A DNA stretch of 10,146 bases from Deltaproteobacteria bacterium (GTDB lineage Bacteria > Desulfobacterota > Desulfobulbia > Desulfobulbales > VMSU01): contig JAJYJA010000082.1 of assembly GCA_021789795.1 (NCBI GenBank), positions 1 through 10,146 on the forward strand. Direction: 5' to 3'. Both the position numbers and the translations under genes were made by a program. Shown piece after piece: positions 1 through 7,280 of the stretch. Each line of letters starts with the position of its first letter. Within the stretch, counting starts at the first letter, position 1. The notes beneath the pieces were generated by a model. It saw nothing but the letters and a program-made list of their open reading frames with translations. It was not told the origin of the DNA and made no database searches.

Positions 1-2130
1 CGCCACCTTCAGCCCCTGGCCTTGTAGTTCCTTGATCCGCGCCGCCTTGTCCGCCGGCAACACCTGGGCGATAACCTCGTCGATCCCCGCCTGACGGGCG
101 ATGGCCAGGGCCGCCGCCTCCTGGTCGCCGGTCAGCATGGCCACCCTGATCCCCATCGCCTGGAGACGTGCCACCGTCCGCGCCGCCTCGGCCTTGATGG
201 TGTCCGATACCCCCAGCACCGCCTCCAGCCGTCCGTCCACCGCCAAAAACAGGGGACTGGCCCCGGTGGCGGCCAGTCTCGCCGCCGTCTCCTGGGCCGA
301 CTTCTCCTCGCTTACGCCCCGTTCCGTAAGCAGCCGTTGGTTGCCGATCAGCACCTCCCGTCCCCCGGCCCGCCCGGTCAAACCCCGGCCCGGCAGGGCG
401 GCGAACTGCTCGACCTCGATCAACGCCAGGCCCCTGTCCTTGGCAACCCCGACCACCGCCTGGGCCAGGGGGTGCTCGGAGGCGTTCTCGACGCTGGCCG
501 CAAGCACCATCAGCTCCTCTTCGGGCAGTGCCCCCGATTGTGGCTCAAAGGCCACCACCCGGGGCTGGCCGTGGGTGACGGTGCCGGTCTTGTCAAAGAC
601 CACCGCCGAGACCCGCTCGGCCATCTCCAGGGCCGCGCCGCTCTTGATCAACACCCCGAGCTGGGCCCCGCGGCCGGTGCCGACCATGATCGAGGTGGGG
701 GTGGCGAGCCCCATGGCGCAGGGGCAGGCGATGACCAGCACCGCCACGAAGGTGCGCAGGCTCTCCGAGAACCCCGCCCCGCCTAGGAAATACCAGGCCA
801 GGCCGCTGATGGCCGCGATCAGCATCACCACCGGCACGAAGTAGAGACTGATCCGGTCGGCCAGGCTGGCGATCGGCGCCTTGGAGCCCTGGGCCTCCCG
901 CACCAGGCGGATGATCCGGGCCAGCACCGTGTCTTGGCCCACCTTTTCGGCCCGCATCTGGAGCACCCCGGTCTGGTTTAGGGTGGCGCCCACCACCTGG
1001 TCGCCCTCCCGCTTGCCCACCGGCAGGCTCTCGCCGGTGAGCATCGACTCGTCAACCGTGGATTGGCCCCTGACCACCACCCCGTCCACCGGGATCCGCT
1101 CGCCGGGACGGATCAGCAGCAGGTCGCCCGCCTCGATCTCCTCCACCAAGGTCGGCACCTGCTCCTCGCCCCGCAGCCGGGTGGCCTGCTCGGGAACCAG
1201 ACGCAGCAGTTGCCAGATGGCGTCGGCGGTGTGTGACTTAGCCCTGGTTTCCAGATATTTACCTAGGGAAACCAGGGCAATCAGCACCCCGGCGGACTCG
1301 AAGTAGAGATCCATGACCCGGGCCATCACCTCGATACCCAGGGCAATCTCAATTAGGTTCCACAGGCTGTAGAGCAAAGCGGCCCCGGTGCCGACCGCGA
1401 TCAGGGTGTCCATGTTGGGGCCGCCGCGCAGCAGGCTGGGTATGCCGTTGGTGTAAAAATGCCGCCCCGACCAGACGATGGGCAGCACCAGTAGGAGTTG
1501 CAACAGGCCGAAGTTTAGGGGATGCCGGTGGGGGGAGATGAACTCGGGCAGCGGCAGACCCAGCATCTCGCCCATGGCCACCGCCAGCAGACAGAAGGCC
1601 AGGATCAGGGCCGGGATCAGCCGCTGGCGCAGGGCGGCCAGCCGCGCCGCCATCTCCCGCTGGCGCTGCTTACCGCTATCCTCCTCCCTGGTCAGCACCC
1701 GGGAGCCGAATCCCAACTCTTGGATGGCCTCCCGGATCCGGCGCTGGCCCAAGCGTTGCGGGTCAAAGAGCACCAACCCGGTCTCGGCGGCCAGGTTGAC
1801 CTCGACCTTGCTCACCCCCGCAAGTTGGCCAAGCACCCGCTCAATCCGCGAGGCGCAGGCGGCGCAGTGCATCCCGTCGATCCGCAGCTCAAGCCGCGCC
1901 TCCGGGCTGGGGATGGTAAGCGCAAAGCCCAGCCCCGCCACCCGCTCGGCCACCGTCGCCAAGGTGATGACTCGGGGGTTGAGCTCCAGGGTCAGGGTCT
2001 CCTCCGCCAGGTTGACCACGGCCCGCGCCAGGCCCGGCAGGCCGCCCAGCACCCGTTCAATCCGGCTGGCGCAGGCGGCGCAGTGCATCCCGGACACCTT
2101 GGCGGTCAGGTGCACGATCTCTTCTGGCAT
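1..2130 (-). CDS. copA: Cu(+)-exporting P1B-type ATPase CopA, C-terminus cut by window edge
   Basis: This inner-membrane pump uses ATP to export monovalent copper from the cytoplasm. The reading frame is open from the ATG at 2130 to base 1 (710 codons). Two HMA copper-binding domains lie at about residues 5-72 and 80-145, each with GMHCAAC (14-20 and 86-92). Hydrophobic segments follow from about residue 160. Then come the actuator motif TGES (365-368), the membrane CPC metal site (469-471), the phosphorylation motif DKTGT (513-517), the SEHP nucleotide-domain His-Pro (His553) and TGD (667-669). CPC and twin HMA domains point to the Cu(+) class rather than Zn/Cd. The frame leaves the window just before the expected GDGIND hinge motif and the last two membrane helices, so roughly 100 residues are missing; this is the edge, not damage. 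A GAGGGAG ribosome site lies about 8 nt upstream of the ATG. The gene is divergent from copZ. Confidence 0.95.
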   Translation of the reverse strand, partial: MPEEIVHLTAKVSGMHCAACASRIERVLGGLPGLARAVVNLAEETLTLELNPRVITLATVAERVAGLGFALTIPSPEARLELRIDGMHCAACASRIERVLGQLAGVSKVEVNLAAETGLVLFDPQRLGQRRIREAIQELGFGSRVLTREEDSGKQRQREMAARLAALRQRLIPALILAFCLLAVAMGEMLGLPLPEFISPHRHPLNFGLLQLLLVLPIVWSGRHFYTNGIPSLLRGGPNMDTLIAVGTGAALLYSLWNLIEIALGIEVMARVMDLYFESAGVLIALVSLGKYLETRAKSHTADAIWQLLRLVPEQATRLRGEEQVPTLVEEIEAGDLLLIRPGERIPVDGVVVRGQSTVDESMLTGESLPVGKREGDQVVGATLNQTGVLQMRAEKVGQDTVLARIIRLVREAQGSKAPIASLADRISLYFVPVVMLIAAISGLAWYFLGGAGFSESLRTFVAVLVIACPCAMGLATPTSIMVGTGRGAQLGVLIKSGAALEMAERVSAVVFDKTGTVTHGQPRVVAFEPQSGALPEEELMVLAASVENASEHPLAQAVVGVAKDRGLALIEVEQFAALPGRGLTGRAGGREVLIGNQRLLTERGVSEEKSAQETAARLAATGASPLFLAVDGRLEAVLGVSDTIKAEAARTVARLQAMGIRVAMLTGDQEAAALAIARQAGIDEVIAQVLPADKAARIKELQGQGLKVA
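1832..2091 (-). repeat. Near-identical DNA repeat encoding the two HMA copper-binding loops
   Basis: The 44-bp blocks 1832-1875 and 2048-2091 lie 216 bp (72 codons) apart in copA and differ at only 4 positions. Each encodes GMHCAAC plus the start of the following helix (CASRIERVLG). The rest of the two HMA domains is clearly more diverged. This fits an internal domain duplication with the metal-binding segment kept alike by selection or gene conversion. Confidence 0.8.
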
Positions 2131-2276
2131 GGCAGATCTCCCTCTCACTTTTCGCGCCCTCGGGCCTAGGTTGGGCTAAATATCGTTGCCAAGCGGCGCC
2201 ATCGTTAGTAATCAATGGCGTGACAACTTTCCGGCGCCGGAAAAGAACAACCTAACTACTTCAAGGAGAAAAAACA
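2131..2276. promoter_or_regulatory. Divergent copA/copZ control region
   Basis: These 146 bp separate two divergent copper genes and should hold both promoters. For copZ, a weak sigma70-like pair is visible: TTGCCA (2186-2191), a 17-bp spacer, TAATCA (2209-2214). An inverted repeat CGCCAT (2197-2202) / ATGGCG (2215-2220) overlaps the candidate -10. No copper regulator gene (CueR or CsoR type) lies in the window. The promoter assignment is an inference from position and loose consensus matches. Confidence 0.4.
2228..2243. promoter_or_regulatory. Perfect 16-bp palindrome, candidate operator ahead of copZ
   Basis: TTTCCGGCGCCGGAAA is a perfect inverted repeat without a spacer. It ends 33 bp before the copZ start codon and lies just downstream of the candidate -10 at 2209-2214. 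A dimeric repressor bound here would block copZ transcription. I do not recognise it as the published site of a particular copper regulator. A short RNA hairpin in the leader is an alternative. Confidence 0.4.
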
Positions 2277-2474
2277 ATGCCCACCGTAAAGATCTCCGGA
2301 ATGCGCTGCGGACACTGCACCGCCTCGGTCAGCAAGGCCTTAACCGCCATCGACGGCATCACCCAGGTGGAGGTCGATCTGGAGCAGGGCGAGGCGCGGT
2401 ACGCCGAAAGCAAGCCGGTGCCCGTGGAGACGATCCGGGCCGCGATCACCAAGATCGGCTTCGAGGTCGGCTGA
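2277..2474 (+). CDS. copZ: CopZ-type copper chaperone, single HMA domain
   Basis: This 65-residue protein is essentially one heavy-metal-associated domain. It has the Cu(+)-binding loop GMRCGHC (residues 8-14, Cys11 and Cys14) and the usual beta-alpha-beta-beta-alpha-beta length, ending in KIGFEVG. Such proteins carry Cu(+) in the cytoplasm and hand it to the HMA domains or membrane entry site of CopA, which is encoded divergently next door. AAGGAG (2263-2268) lies 8 nt before the ATG. The loop differs from the GMHCAAC of both CopA domains, so this is not a recent copy of them. Mercury or another soft metal is possible, but the CopA neighbour favours copper. Confidence 0.9.
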   Translation: MPTVKISGMRCGHCTASVSKALTAIDGITQVEVDLEQGEARYAESKPVPVETIRAAITKIGFEVG

Positions 2475-2535
2475 CCGAGGCCGTCCGGCCCATTCCGGCC
2501 CCTGCCGCGCCCAGACAAACGAGGGGAGAAGCGCA

Positions 2536-2592
2536 GTGCCACCCGTCAATGACCTGGGAAGGGCGATGATAAAAGGAGGTACGCAGGCATGA
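2536..2592 (+). CDS. Possible 18-residue upstream ORF coupled to the oxidase gene
   Basis: A GTG-started ORF (MPPVNDLGRAMIKGGTQA) follows a GAGGGGAG ribosome-site-like sequence (2521-2528) with a 7-nt gap. Its TGA (2590-2592) overlaps the ATG of the next gene as ATGA. It is hydrophilic, has no membrane segment and matches no small oxidase subunit known to me, such as CydX. It could be a leader peptide that couples translation, or chance. The next gene has its own excellent ribosome site, so coupling is not required. Confidence 0.25.
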   Translation: MPPVNDLGRAMIKGGTQA

Positions 2593-4118
2593 ACTATCCG
2601 GTCTGGTTTGTCCCCACCTTGGGCGGCGGCCTGCTGATCGCCCTGGTGGCGATCGTGCATGTCTTTGTCTCCCACTTCGCCGTGGGGGGCGGTCTTTACC
2701 TGGTGCTGACCGAACGCAAGGCCCTGCGGGAGGAGAACCGGGCCCTGATGGCCTTTGTCAGGACTCACACCCGGTTCTTCATGCTCCTGACCATGGTCTT
2801 CGGGGGCCTGACCGGGGTGGCGATCTGGTTCGTGATCTCCCTGATCAATCCCGCGGCCACCTCGCTTTTGATCCATACCTTCGTCTTCGGCTGGGCCACG
2901 GAGTGGGTCTTTTTCCTGGTGGAGATCGTGGCCTTGTTCGTCTACTTCTACACCTTCGGCCGGATGGACGACCGCACCCACCAGGTCATCGGCTGGATCT
3001 ACTTCGGCGCCGCCTGGATCAGCCTGTTTCTGATCACCGGCATCATCGATTTCATGCTCACCCCCGGCCAATGGATCAGCAATCACGACTTCTGGTCCGG
3101 TTTCTTCAACCCCACCTTCTGGCCTTCGGTATTCTTCCGCAGCTTCCTGAGCTTCATGCTGGCCGGCTGCTACGGCTTTCTCACCGCCACCTTCCTGGCG
3201 GAGGAGACGCTCCGGCAACGGATGATCCGCTATTCCGGCATCTGGGCCCTGGCGTCCCTCCTCCTCTCCCTGCCGGCTGGCTGGTGGTACCTCGCAACCC
3301 TGCCGACCCCGGCCGCTCGGCTGGTCCACGGCGCCTCCCCCACCATCGCCCGGGCCAGCACGGTGGGGGCCTTCTCCCTGGCGCTCCTGGCCGGCCTGCT
3401 GATCACCCTGATCCTGCTCCGCCCCCAGGCCCGTACCCGCGTCCTGATGGTGATGGTGATGATCGCCGCCATGGGGTATCTGGGGGCCTTTGAGTGGACC
3501 CGGGAGGCGGCCCGGCGCCCCTTTGTCATCAACGGGGTGATGTACTCAAACGGGCTGCTGGCCAGCGAGGCGCCACGGATCGATCAGGATGGTTTCCTGA
3601 AGAACGCCCGCTGGGTGCAGAACAGGGAGGTGACCGACGCCAACCGGCTGGAGGCGGGCCGGGAGCTGTTCCTGCACCAGTGCTTCGCCTGTCACACCAT
3701 CGGCGGCTTCAATAACGACATCATCGCCCGCACCCGGAACATGAGCTTCAACGCCCTGCGCAACTACCTGGCCACCATCCACGGCAAACGGTACTTCATG
3801 CCCCCCTTCGTCGGCACCGATGCCGAATTGCAGGCCCTGGCCGCCTACATCGCCGGGGGGCTCAACCACAAACCGCTCATCGAGGCAAAAGGGGCCGGGG
3901 GTGACCAAGGCAAAGAGCTGTTTAACGACAACTGCACCGCCTGCCACGGCCTCGACCAGATCAAACCGGACCTGAAAGGGTGGCCACGGGCCAAGATCAG
4001 GGCGGCACTGGACAAGCTGTCGGCCTTAAATCCGGACATGCCGGACTACACCGGCACCGCCGCCGACAAGGATGCCATTGCCGACTACCTGGCGCAACAG
4101 ACCGGAGGTGCACCATGA
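2589..4118 (+). CDS. Cytochrome bd-superfamily (CydA-like) membrane subunit fused to a di-heme cytochrome c
   Basis: This 509-residue protein has about eight hydrophobic helices (residues 12-300) followed by two c-type cytochrome domains. The membrane part resembles CydA. VHVFVSHFAVGGG (from 23) matches the helix-1 HFLFVPLTLG region, placing His24 at the b-haem ligand position of E. coli His19. A Glu-rich helix (Glu105, Glu112) sits where CydA carries its b595-region glutamates. EWTREAARRPFVINGV (from 302) looks like a degenerate form of the CydA GRQPW signature. The C-terminal part has CFACH (365-369) and CTACH (449-453), with likely axial methionines Met404 (FMPPF) and Met484 (DMPDY). GGAGGT (2575-2580) lies 8 nt before the ATG. 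Canonical CydA has no cytochrome c domain. No CydB is present; the partner is the overlapping next gene. A cytochrome c-linked oxygen reductase or other redox role is inferred. Confidence 0.8.
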   Translation: MNYPVWFVPTLGGGLLIALVAIVHVFVSHFAVGGGLYLVLTERKALREENRALMAFVRTHTRFFMLLTMVFGGLTGVAIWFVISLINPAATSLLIHTFVFGWATEWVFFLVEIVALFVYFYTFGRMDDRTHQVIGWIYFGAAWISLFLITGIIDFMLTPGQWISNHDFWSGFFNPTFWPSVFFRSFLSFMLAGCYGFLTATFLAEETLRQRMIRYSGIWALASLLLSLPAGWWYLATLPTPAARLVHGASPTIARASTVGAFSLALLAGLLITLILLRPQARTRVLMVMVMIAAMGYLGAFEWTREAARRPFVINGVMYSNGLLASEAPRIDQDGFLKNARWVQNREVTDANRLEAGRELFLHQCFACHTIGGFNNDIIARTRNMSFNALRNYLATIHGKRYFMPPFVGTDAELQALAAYIAGGLNHKPLIEAKGAGGDQGKELFNDNCTACHGLDQIKPDLKGWPRAKIRAALDKLSALNPDMPDYTGTAADKDAIADYLAQQTGGAP

Positions 4119-5188
4119 ACCCCGCCACCTTGATCCCGGCCGCAGACACCCTGACCGCCCCCTGGGGCTGGTTCCAGTCTCTGCTGCTGCTGACCTTCCC
4201 GCTGCACCTGCTGGCCATGAACGCCCTGCTGGGTACCGTCCTTACCGCCCTGGCCGCCCACCTGCTGCCGGGGGCGCCCTACCGCCGCTTATCCCACGAG
4301 CTGGCCAAGGCCCTGCCGTTTCTGGTGGCCTTCACCGTCAACCTGGGGGTGGCGCCGCTTTTGTTTCTGAACGTCCTCTACGGCCACCTGTTCTACACCA
4401 GCACCATCCTGATGGGGCTGTTCTGGCTGGCGGTGATCCCGCTGGTGATCATCGCCTACTACCTGCTCTACCTCTACGACTTCAAGTTCCGGCAGTTGGG
4501 TAACGGCGCCCTGTGCATCCTGCTGCTGGTGCTGGCCATCCTGGTGACGGTCGGCTTCATCTTCAGCAACAACATGACCATGATGATCGCCCCGGCAGGC
4601 TGGGGACGCTGGTTCGCCACCCCCGGGGGCACCCTGCTGAACCTGTCCGATCCGACCCTGCTGCCCCGCTACCTCCATATGATGATCGGTGCCCTGGCGG
4701 TGGGAGGGCTCTGGGCGGCCCTCTACGCCAGCATCGCCCTGAAGGACGATCCCGAGACCGCCACGGCCGGGGTGCGGCTGGGGATGGGGATCTTCTCCTG
4801 GCTGTCGCTGCTGGAGCTCGTGGAGGGAGGCTGGTTCCTGGCAACGCTGCCACCCGAGGTGCAGCGGCTCTTTATGGGGGGCAACGCAACCGCCACGGCC
4901 CTTTTTGTCGCCGGCCTGCTGCTGGCCCTGGCCACCCTGGTGGCCGGCTTCAGACAGCGGGTCGGCCTAGCGGCGGGACTGACAGTGATGCTGCTCTACG
5001 TGATGGCCTTTATGCGGGATACGGTCCGTACCGGCTCGCTCGCCCCCTATTTCTCGCTGGACAAGGTGCCGGTCACCACGCAGTGGTCACCGCTGGTGCT
5101 GTTTTTGGTAACCTTGGGGCTGGGGCTGGCCGTTATCGCCTGGATGCTGGTCAAGGTGGCGCACTGCCCCAAGGAGGTGCGTGAATGA
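4115..5188 (+). CDS. Second CydA-like membrane subunit of the bd-superfamily pair
   Basis: This 357-residue polytopic protein has about nine hydrophobic helices. Its start overlaps the previous stop as ATGA (4115-4118), preceded by GGAGGTG; an upstream in-frame start inside the previous gene is rejected for that reason. FQSLLLLTFPLHLLAMNALLG puts His31 at the CydA helix-1 haem-ligand position. GFIFSNNMTMMIAPAGW resembles the CydA ANGWMQNPVG stretch. RYLHMMIGALAVGG places His188 at the position of E. coli CydA His186. WSPLVLFLVTLGLG resembles the last CydA helix. It shares a GGWFLATLP motif with GWWYLATLP of the upstream subunit, so the two chains are probably paralogues. It has no CxxCH. It probably forms a heterodimer with the upstream subunit in the inner membrane, taking the place of CydB. 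The haem content is inferred. Confidence 0.75.
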   Translation: MNPATLIPAADTLTAPWGWFQSLLLLTFPLHLLAMNALLGTVLTALAAHLLPGAPYRRLSHELAKALPFLVAFTVNLGVAPLLFLNVLYGHLFYTSTILMGLFWLAVIPLVIIAYYLLYLYDFKFRQLGNGALCILLLVLAILVTVGFIFSNNMTMMIAPAGWGRWFATPGGTLLNLSDPTLLPRYLHMMIGALAVGGLWAALYASIALKDDPETATAGVRLGMGIFSWLSLLELVEGGWFLATLPPEVQRLFMGGNATATALFVAGLLLALATLVAGFRQRVGLAAGLTVMLLYVMAFMRDTVRTGSLAPYFSLDKVPVTTQWSPLVLFLVTLGLGLAVIAWMLVKVAHCPKEVRE

Positions 5189-5244
5189 AGGTGATCGAAT
5201 TTAACGGCTCCGCCCGTCAGGAGCTGGGGATTAGGGAAGCGTAG
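5185..5244 (+). CDS. Possible 19-residue ORF, or remnant of a broken gene, after the oxidase pair
   Basis: The ORF MKVIEFNGSARQELGIREA starts as ATGA over the stop of the preceding gene. AAGGAGG (5171-5177) lies 7 nt ahead, the best ribosome site in this stretch. The beginning resembles the MKVLxxNGSPR start of NADPH-dependent FMN reductases and related flavoproteins, so it may be the stump of a lost third operon gene. It is in frame with uup, and only the TAG at 5242-5244 separates it from the uup ATG at 5269. A real micro-peptide, a decayed gene or a translation-coupling leader are all possible. Confidence 0.3.
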   Translation: MKVIEFNGSARQELGIREA

Positions 5245-5268
5245 CACACGCAACCCATCGACCTGCTT

Positions 5269-7077
5269 ATGTCGCAACTAATCGCCTGTCAGTCGCTCGC
5301 CAAATCCTTTGGCAGCCAACGGTTGTTCTCCGGCATCTCGCTTGCGGTCGCCGAAGGCGAACGTCTGGGGCTCATCGGGCCAAACGGGGCGGGCAAATCC
5401 ACCCTGCTCAAGGTCATTGCCGGCCTTACGCAACCCGACGAGGGCCGGCTCTTTGTCCGCAAGCGGCTTAAACTCGTTTATCTGGCCCAGCAGGACGAAT
5501 TCTCGACCGGCGAGGAGACGGTGTTGAAATGCCTGCTCGCGGCCCTAGACGGCCAGGAGTTGTCCGAGGCGGGCCGCTACGCCGAGGCCCGGCGGCTGGC
5601 CGGGGTCTGCGGTTTCTCCGACTCCGACCAGCCGGTCGCCGACCTCTCCGGGGGCTGGAAGAAACGGCTGGCCATTGGCCGGGCCTTGATTCAGAAACCC
5701 GATCTCCTCCTCTTGGATGAACCCACCAACCACCTGGACCTGGACGCCATCCTCTGGCTGGAGGCGCTGCTTGCCGCCGCCCCTTTCGCCTGGATGATGA
5801 TCAGCCACGACCGCTACTTCCTGGAGGCAACCAGCAACCGCCTCATCGAGCTGAGCCCCCAGTATCCGGGCGGTTATCTGCGGGTTGAAGGCGGCTTGCG
5901 GGAGTTCTTGATCCGCAAGGAGGCCTTTCTGGCCAGCCAGGCCCGCCAGGAAGAGGTGCTGGCCAACAAGCTGCGCCGCGAGATCGAGTGGCTATCCCGC
6001 GGCCCCAAGGCCCGCACCACCAAGGCCCAGTTCCGCATCGACGACGCCGGACGGCTGCGGGGCGAGTTTCAGGAGGTGCAGTTCAGAAACGCCCAGGGCC
6101 GGACGATGGACATTGGTTTTTCGGGCACGGAACGTAAGACCAAGAAGCTGCTGACCGCCCGGGGCTTAAGTAAATCCTTTGCCGGCCGCCCGATCTTCAG
6201 TGGCCTCGATCTGGAACTCACCCCGGGGCTGCGGGTCGGGGTGCTGGGCAACAACGGCTCGGGCAAGAGCACCCTGATGCGCATCTTAGCTGGCGGCAGT
6301 CCCGCCGACCAGGGCTGCATCCGCCTGGCGGAGGGGATAAAAATCGTCTTTTTCGACCAGCGTCGCGAGGCGATCAACCAGGAGCAGACCCTGCGCCGGG
6401 CCCTGGCCCCGGAAGGAGACGCGGTGCTCTACCAGGGCCGCCCGGTGCACGTGGCGGGCTGGGCCCGGCGCTTCCTGTTCCGGTCCGATCAGCTAGACCA
6501 GCCGGTGTCCCGCCTGTCCGGCGGCGAGCAGGCGCGGATCCTGATCGCCAACCTGATGCGCCAGCCGGCCGACATCCTCCTCTTGGACGAGCCGACCAAC
6601 GACCTCGACCTGCCCTCGCTGGAGGTACTGGAGGAGGGCCTGGCCGAATTTCCGGGTGCCATCGTCCTGGTCAGCCACGACCGTCTGCTCCTGGATCGGC
6701 TAACCGACTTCGTGCTCGGCCTGGATGGCCAGGGCGGGATCGGCCGTTACGCCGATTTCCGGCAATGGCTGGCGGCGACAGCCACCAAGCCCAAGGAACA
6801 GACGAGGGAAGGCAAGGCCAAGCCGGGGGCCAAACCCCCGAGGAGAAAGCCCCTCACCTTGGGCGAGGAACTGGAGTTGCAACAGATGGAGGAACGGATC
6901 GCCCAGGCGGAGGCGGCCCTGCTGGCCGGCCAGGAAAACCTGGGCCGGCCAGACCTCCAGGCCGATGCCAACCGGCTGGCGGCAGCCTGCCGGGACTTGC
7001 AGACTGCCCAGGAGGAGGTGGACCACCTCTACCGGCGCTGGGAGGAACTGGAGGCCAAGCGCGATTCCCCGAGCTAG
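5269..7077 (+). CDS. uup: ABC-F family ATPase, Uup-like
   Basis: This 602-residue cytosolic protein has two ABC ATPase domains and no membrane domain. Domain 1 has Walker A GPNGAGKST (37-45), signature LSGGW (126-130) and Walker B DEPTNHLDL (150-158). Domain 2 has GNNGSGKST (327-335), LSGGEQ (416-421) and DEPTNDLDL (440-448). The inter-domain linker contains REIEWLSRGPKARTTKA, typical of Uup. A basic stretch (about 500-525) and a C-terminal coiled coil (about 530-597) match the Uup DNA/ribosome-binding tail. ABC-F proteins act on ribosomes; Uup also affects precise excision of transposons in E. coli. The length is close to E. coli Uup (635). No clear ribosome site precedes the ATG at 5269. 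A TAG at 5242 blocks extension upstream, so the start is set by the domain boundary. Confidence 0.88.
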   Translation: MSQLIACQSLAKSFGSQRLFSGISLAVAEGERLGLIGPNGAGKSTLLKVIAGLTQPDEGRLFVRKRLKLVYLAQQDEFSTGEETVLKCLLAALDGQELSEAGRYAEARRLAGVCGFSDSDQPVADLSGGWKKRLAIGRALIQKPDLLLLDEPTNHLDLDAILWLEALLAAAPFAWMMISHDRYFLEATSNRLIELSPQYPGGYLRVEGGLREFLIRKEAFLASQARQEEVLANKLRREIEWLSRGPKARTTKAQFRIDDAGRLRGEFQEVQFRNAQGRTMDIGFSGTERKTKKLLTARGLSKSFAGRPIFSGLDLELTPGLRVGVLGNNGSGKSTLMRILAGGSPADQGCIRLAEGIKIVFFDQRREAINQEQTLRRALAPEGDAVLYQGRPVHVAGWARRFLFRSDQLDQPVSRLSGGEQARILIANLMRQPADILLLDEPTNDLDLPSLEVLEEGLAEFPGAIVLVSHDRLLLDRLTDFVLGLDGQGGIGRYADFRQWLAATATKPKEQTREGKAKPGAKPPRRKPLTLGEELELQQMEERIAQAEAALLAGQENLGRPDLQADANRLAAACRDLQTAQEEVDHLYRRWEELEAKRDSPS

Positions 7078-7280
7078 GCGGCGGCGCCCGCCTCCCTTCT
7101 GGGGTTCCGGGCCGCGACGCCGGGATCGTTGAAGTAAAACATCCAGCACTCCCAGGGGATGGTGTCGAGACCGCACTCCTGGGGGCAAGGATAGGCCTCC
7201 GCCGCCATCGGGCAGAGGCCGTCCAAGAAGGTGCAGACATATTTCGCCGCCTTTTCCAGCGACCGGTAGTCGTTGTCCAT
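7074..7280 (-). CDS. Small cysteine-rich protein of unknown function
   Basis: This 68-residue protein is convergent with uup, and the two coding ends overlap by 4 bp (7074-7077). A strong AAGGAGG ribosome site lies about 8 nt upstream of the ATG at 7280 and supports it as a real gene. It has five cysteines (16, 23, 32, 36, 45) in the aromatic, acidic core, including YPCPQECG and PWECWMFYF. The tail after residue 53 is low-complexity (Arg/Ala-rich). No signal peptide or membrane helix is seen. I do not recognise the family. The cysteine spacing could bind a metal or an Fe-S cluster, but that is only an inference. Confidence 0.65.
   Translation of the reverse strand: MDNDYRSLEKAAKYVCTFLDGLCPMAAEAYPCPQECGLDTIPWECWMFYFNDPGVAARNPRREAGAAA

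Noticed and set aside
101..2179. Several plus-strand open frames across the first 2.1 kb
   Set aside because: They are antisense shadows of copA, whose minus-strand frame carries every P1B-ATPase motif in order.
2340..3329. 329-codon minus-strand open frame
   Set aside because: Its composition is low-complexity and it lies opposite copZ and the cytochrome c fusion, both with clear motifs and ribosome sites.
3980..4114. Upstream extension of the second oxidase subunit into the preceding gene
   Set aside because: The ATG at 4115 has a GGAGG site and an ATGA overlap, and the added residues would be hydrophilic and read out of frame over the cytochrome c domain.
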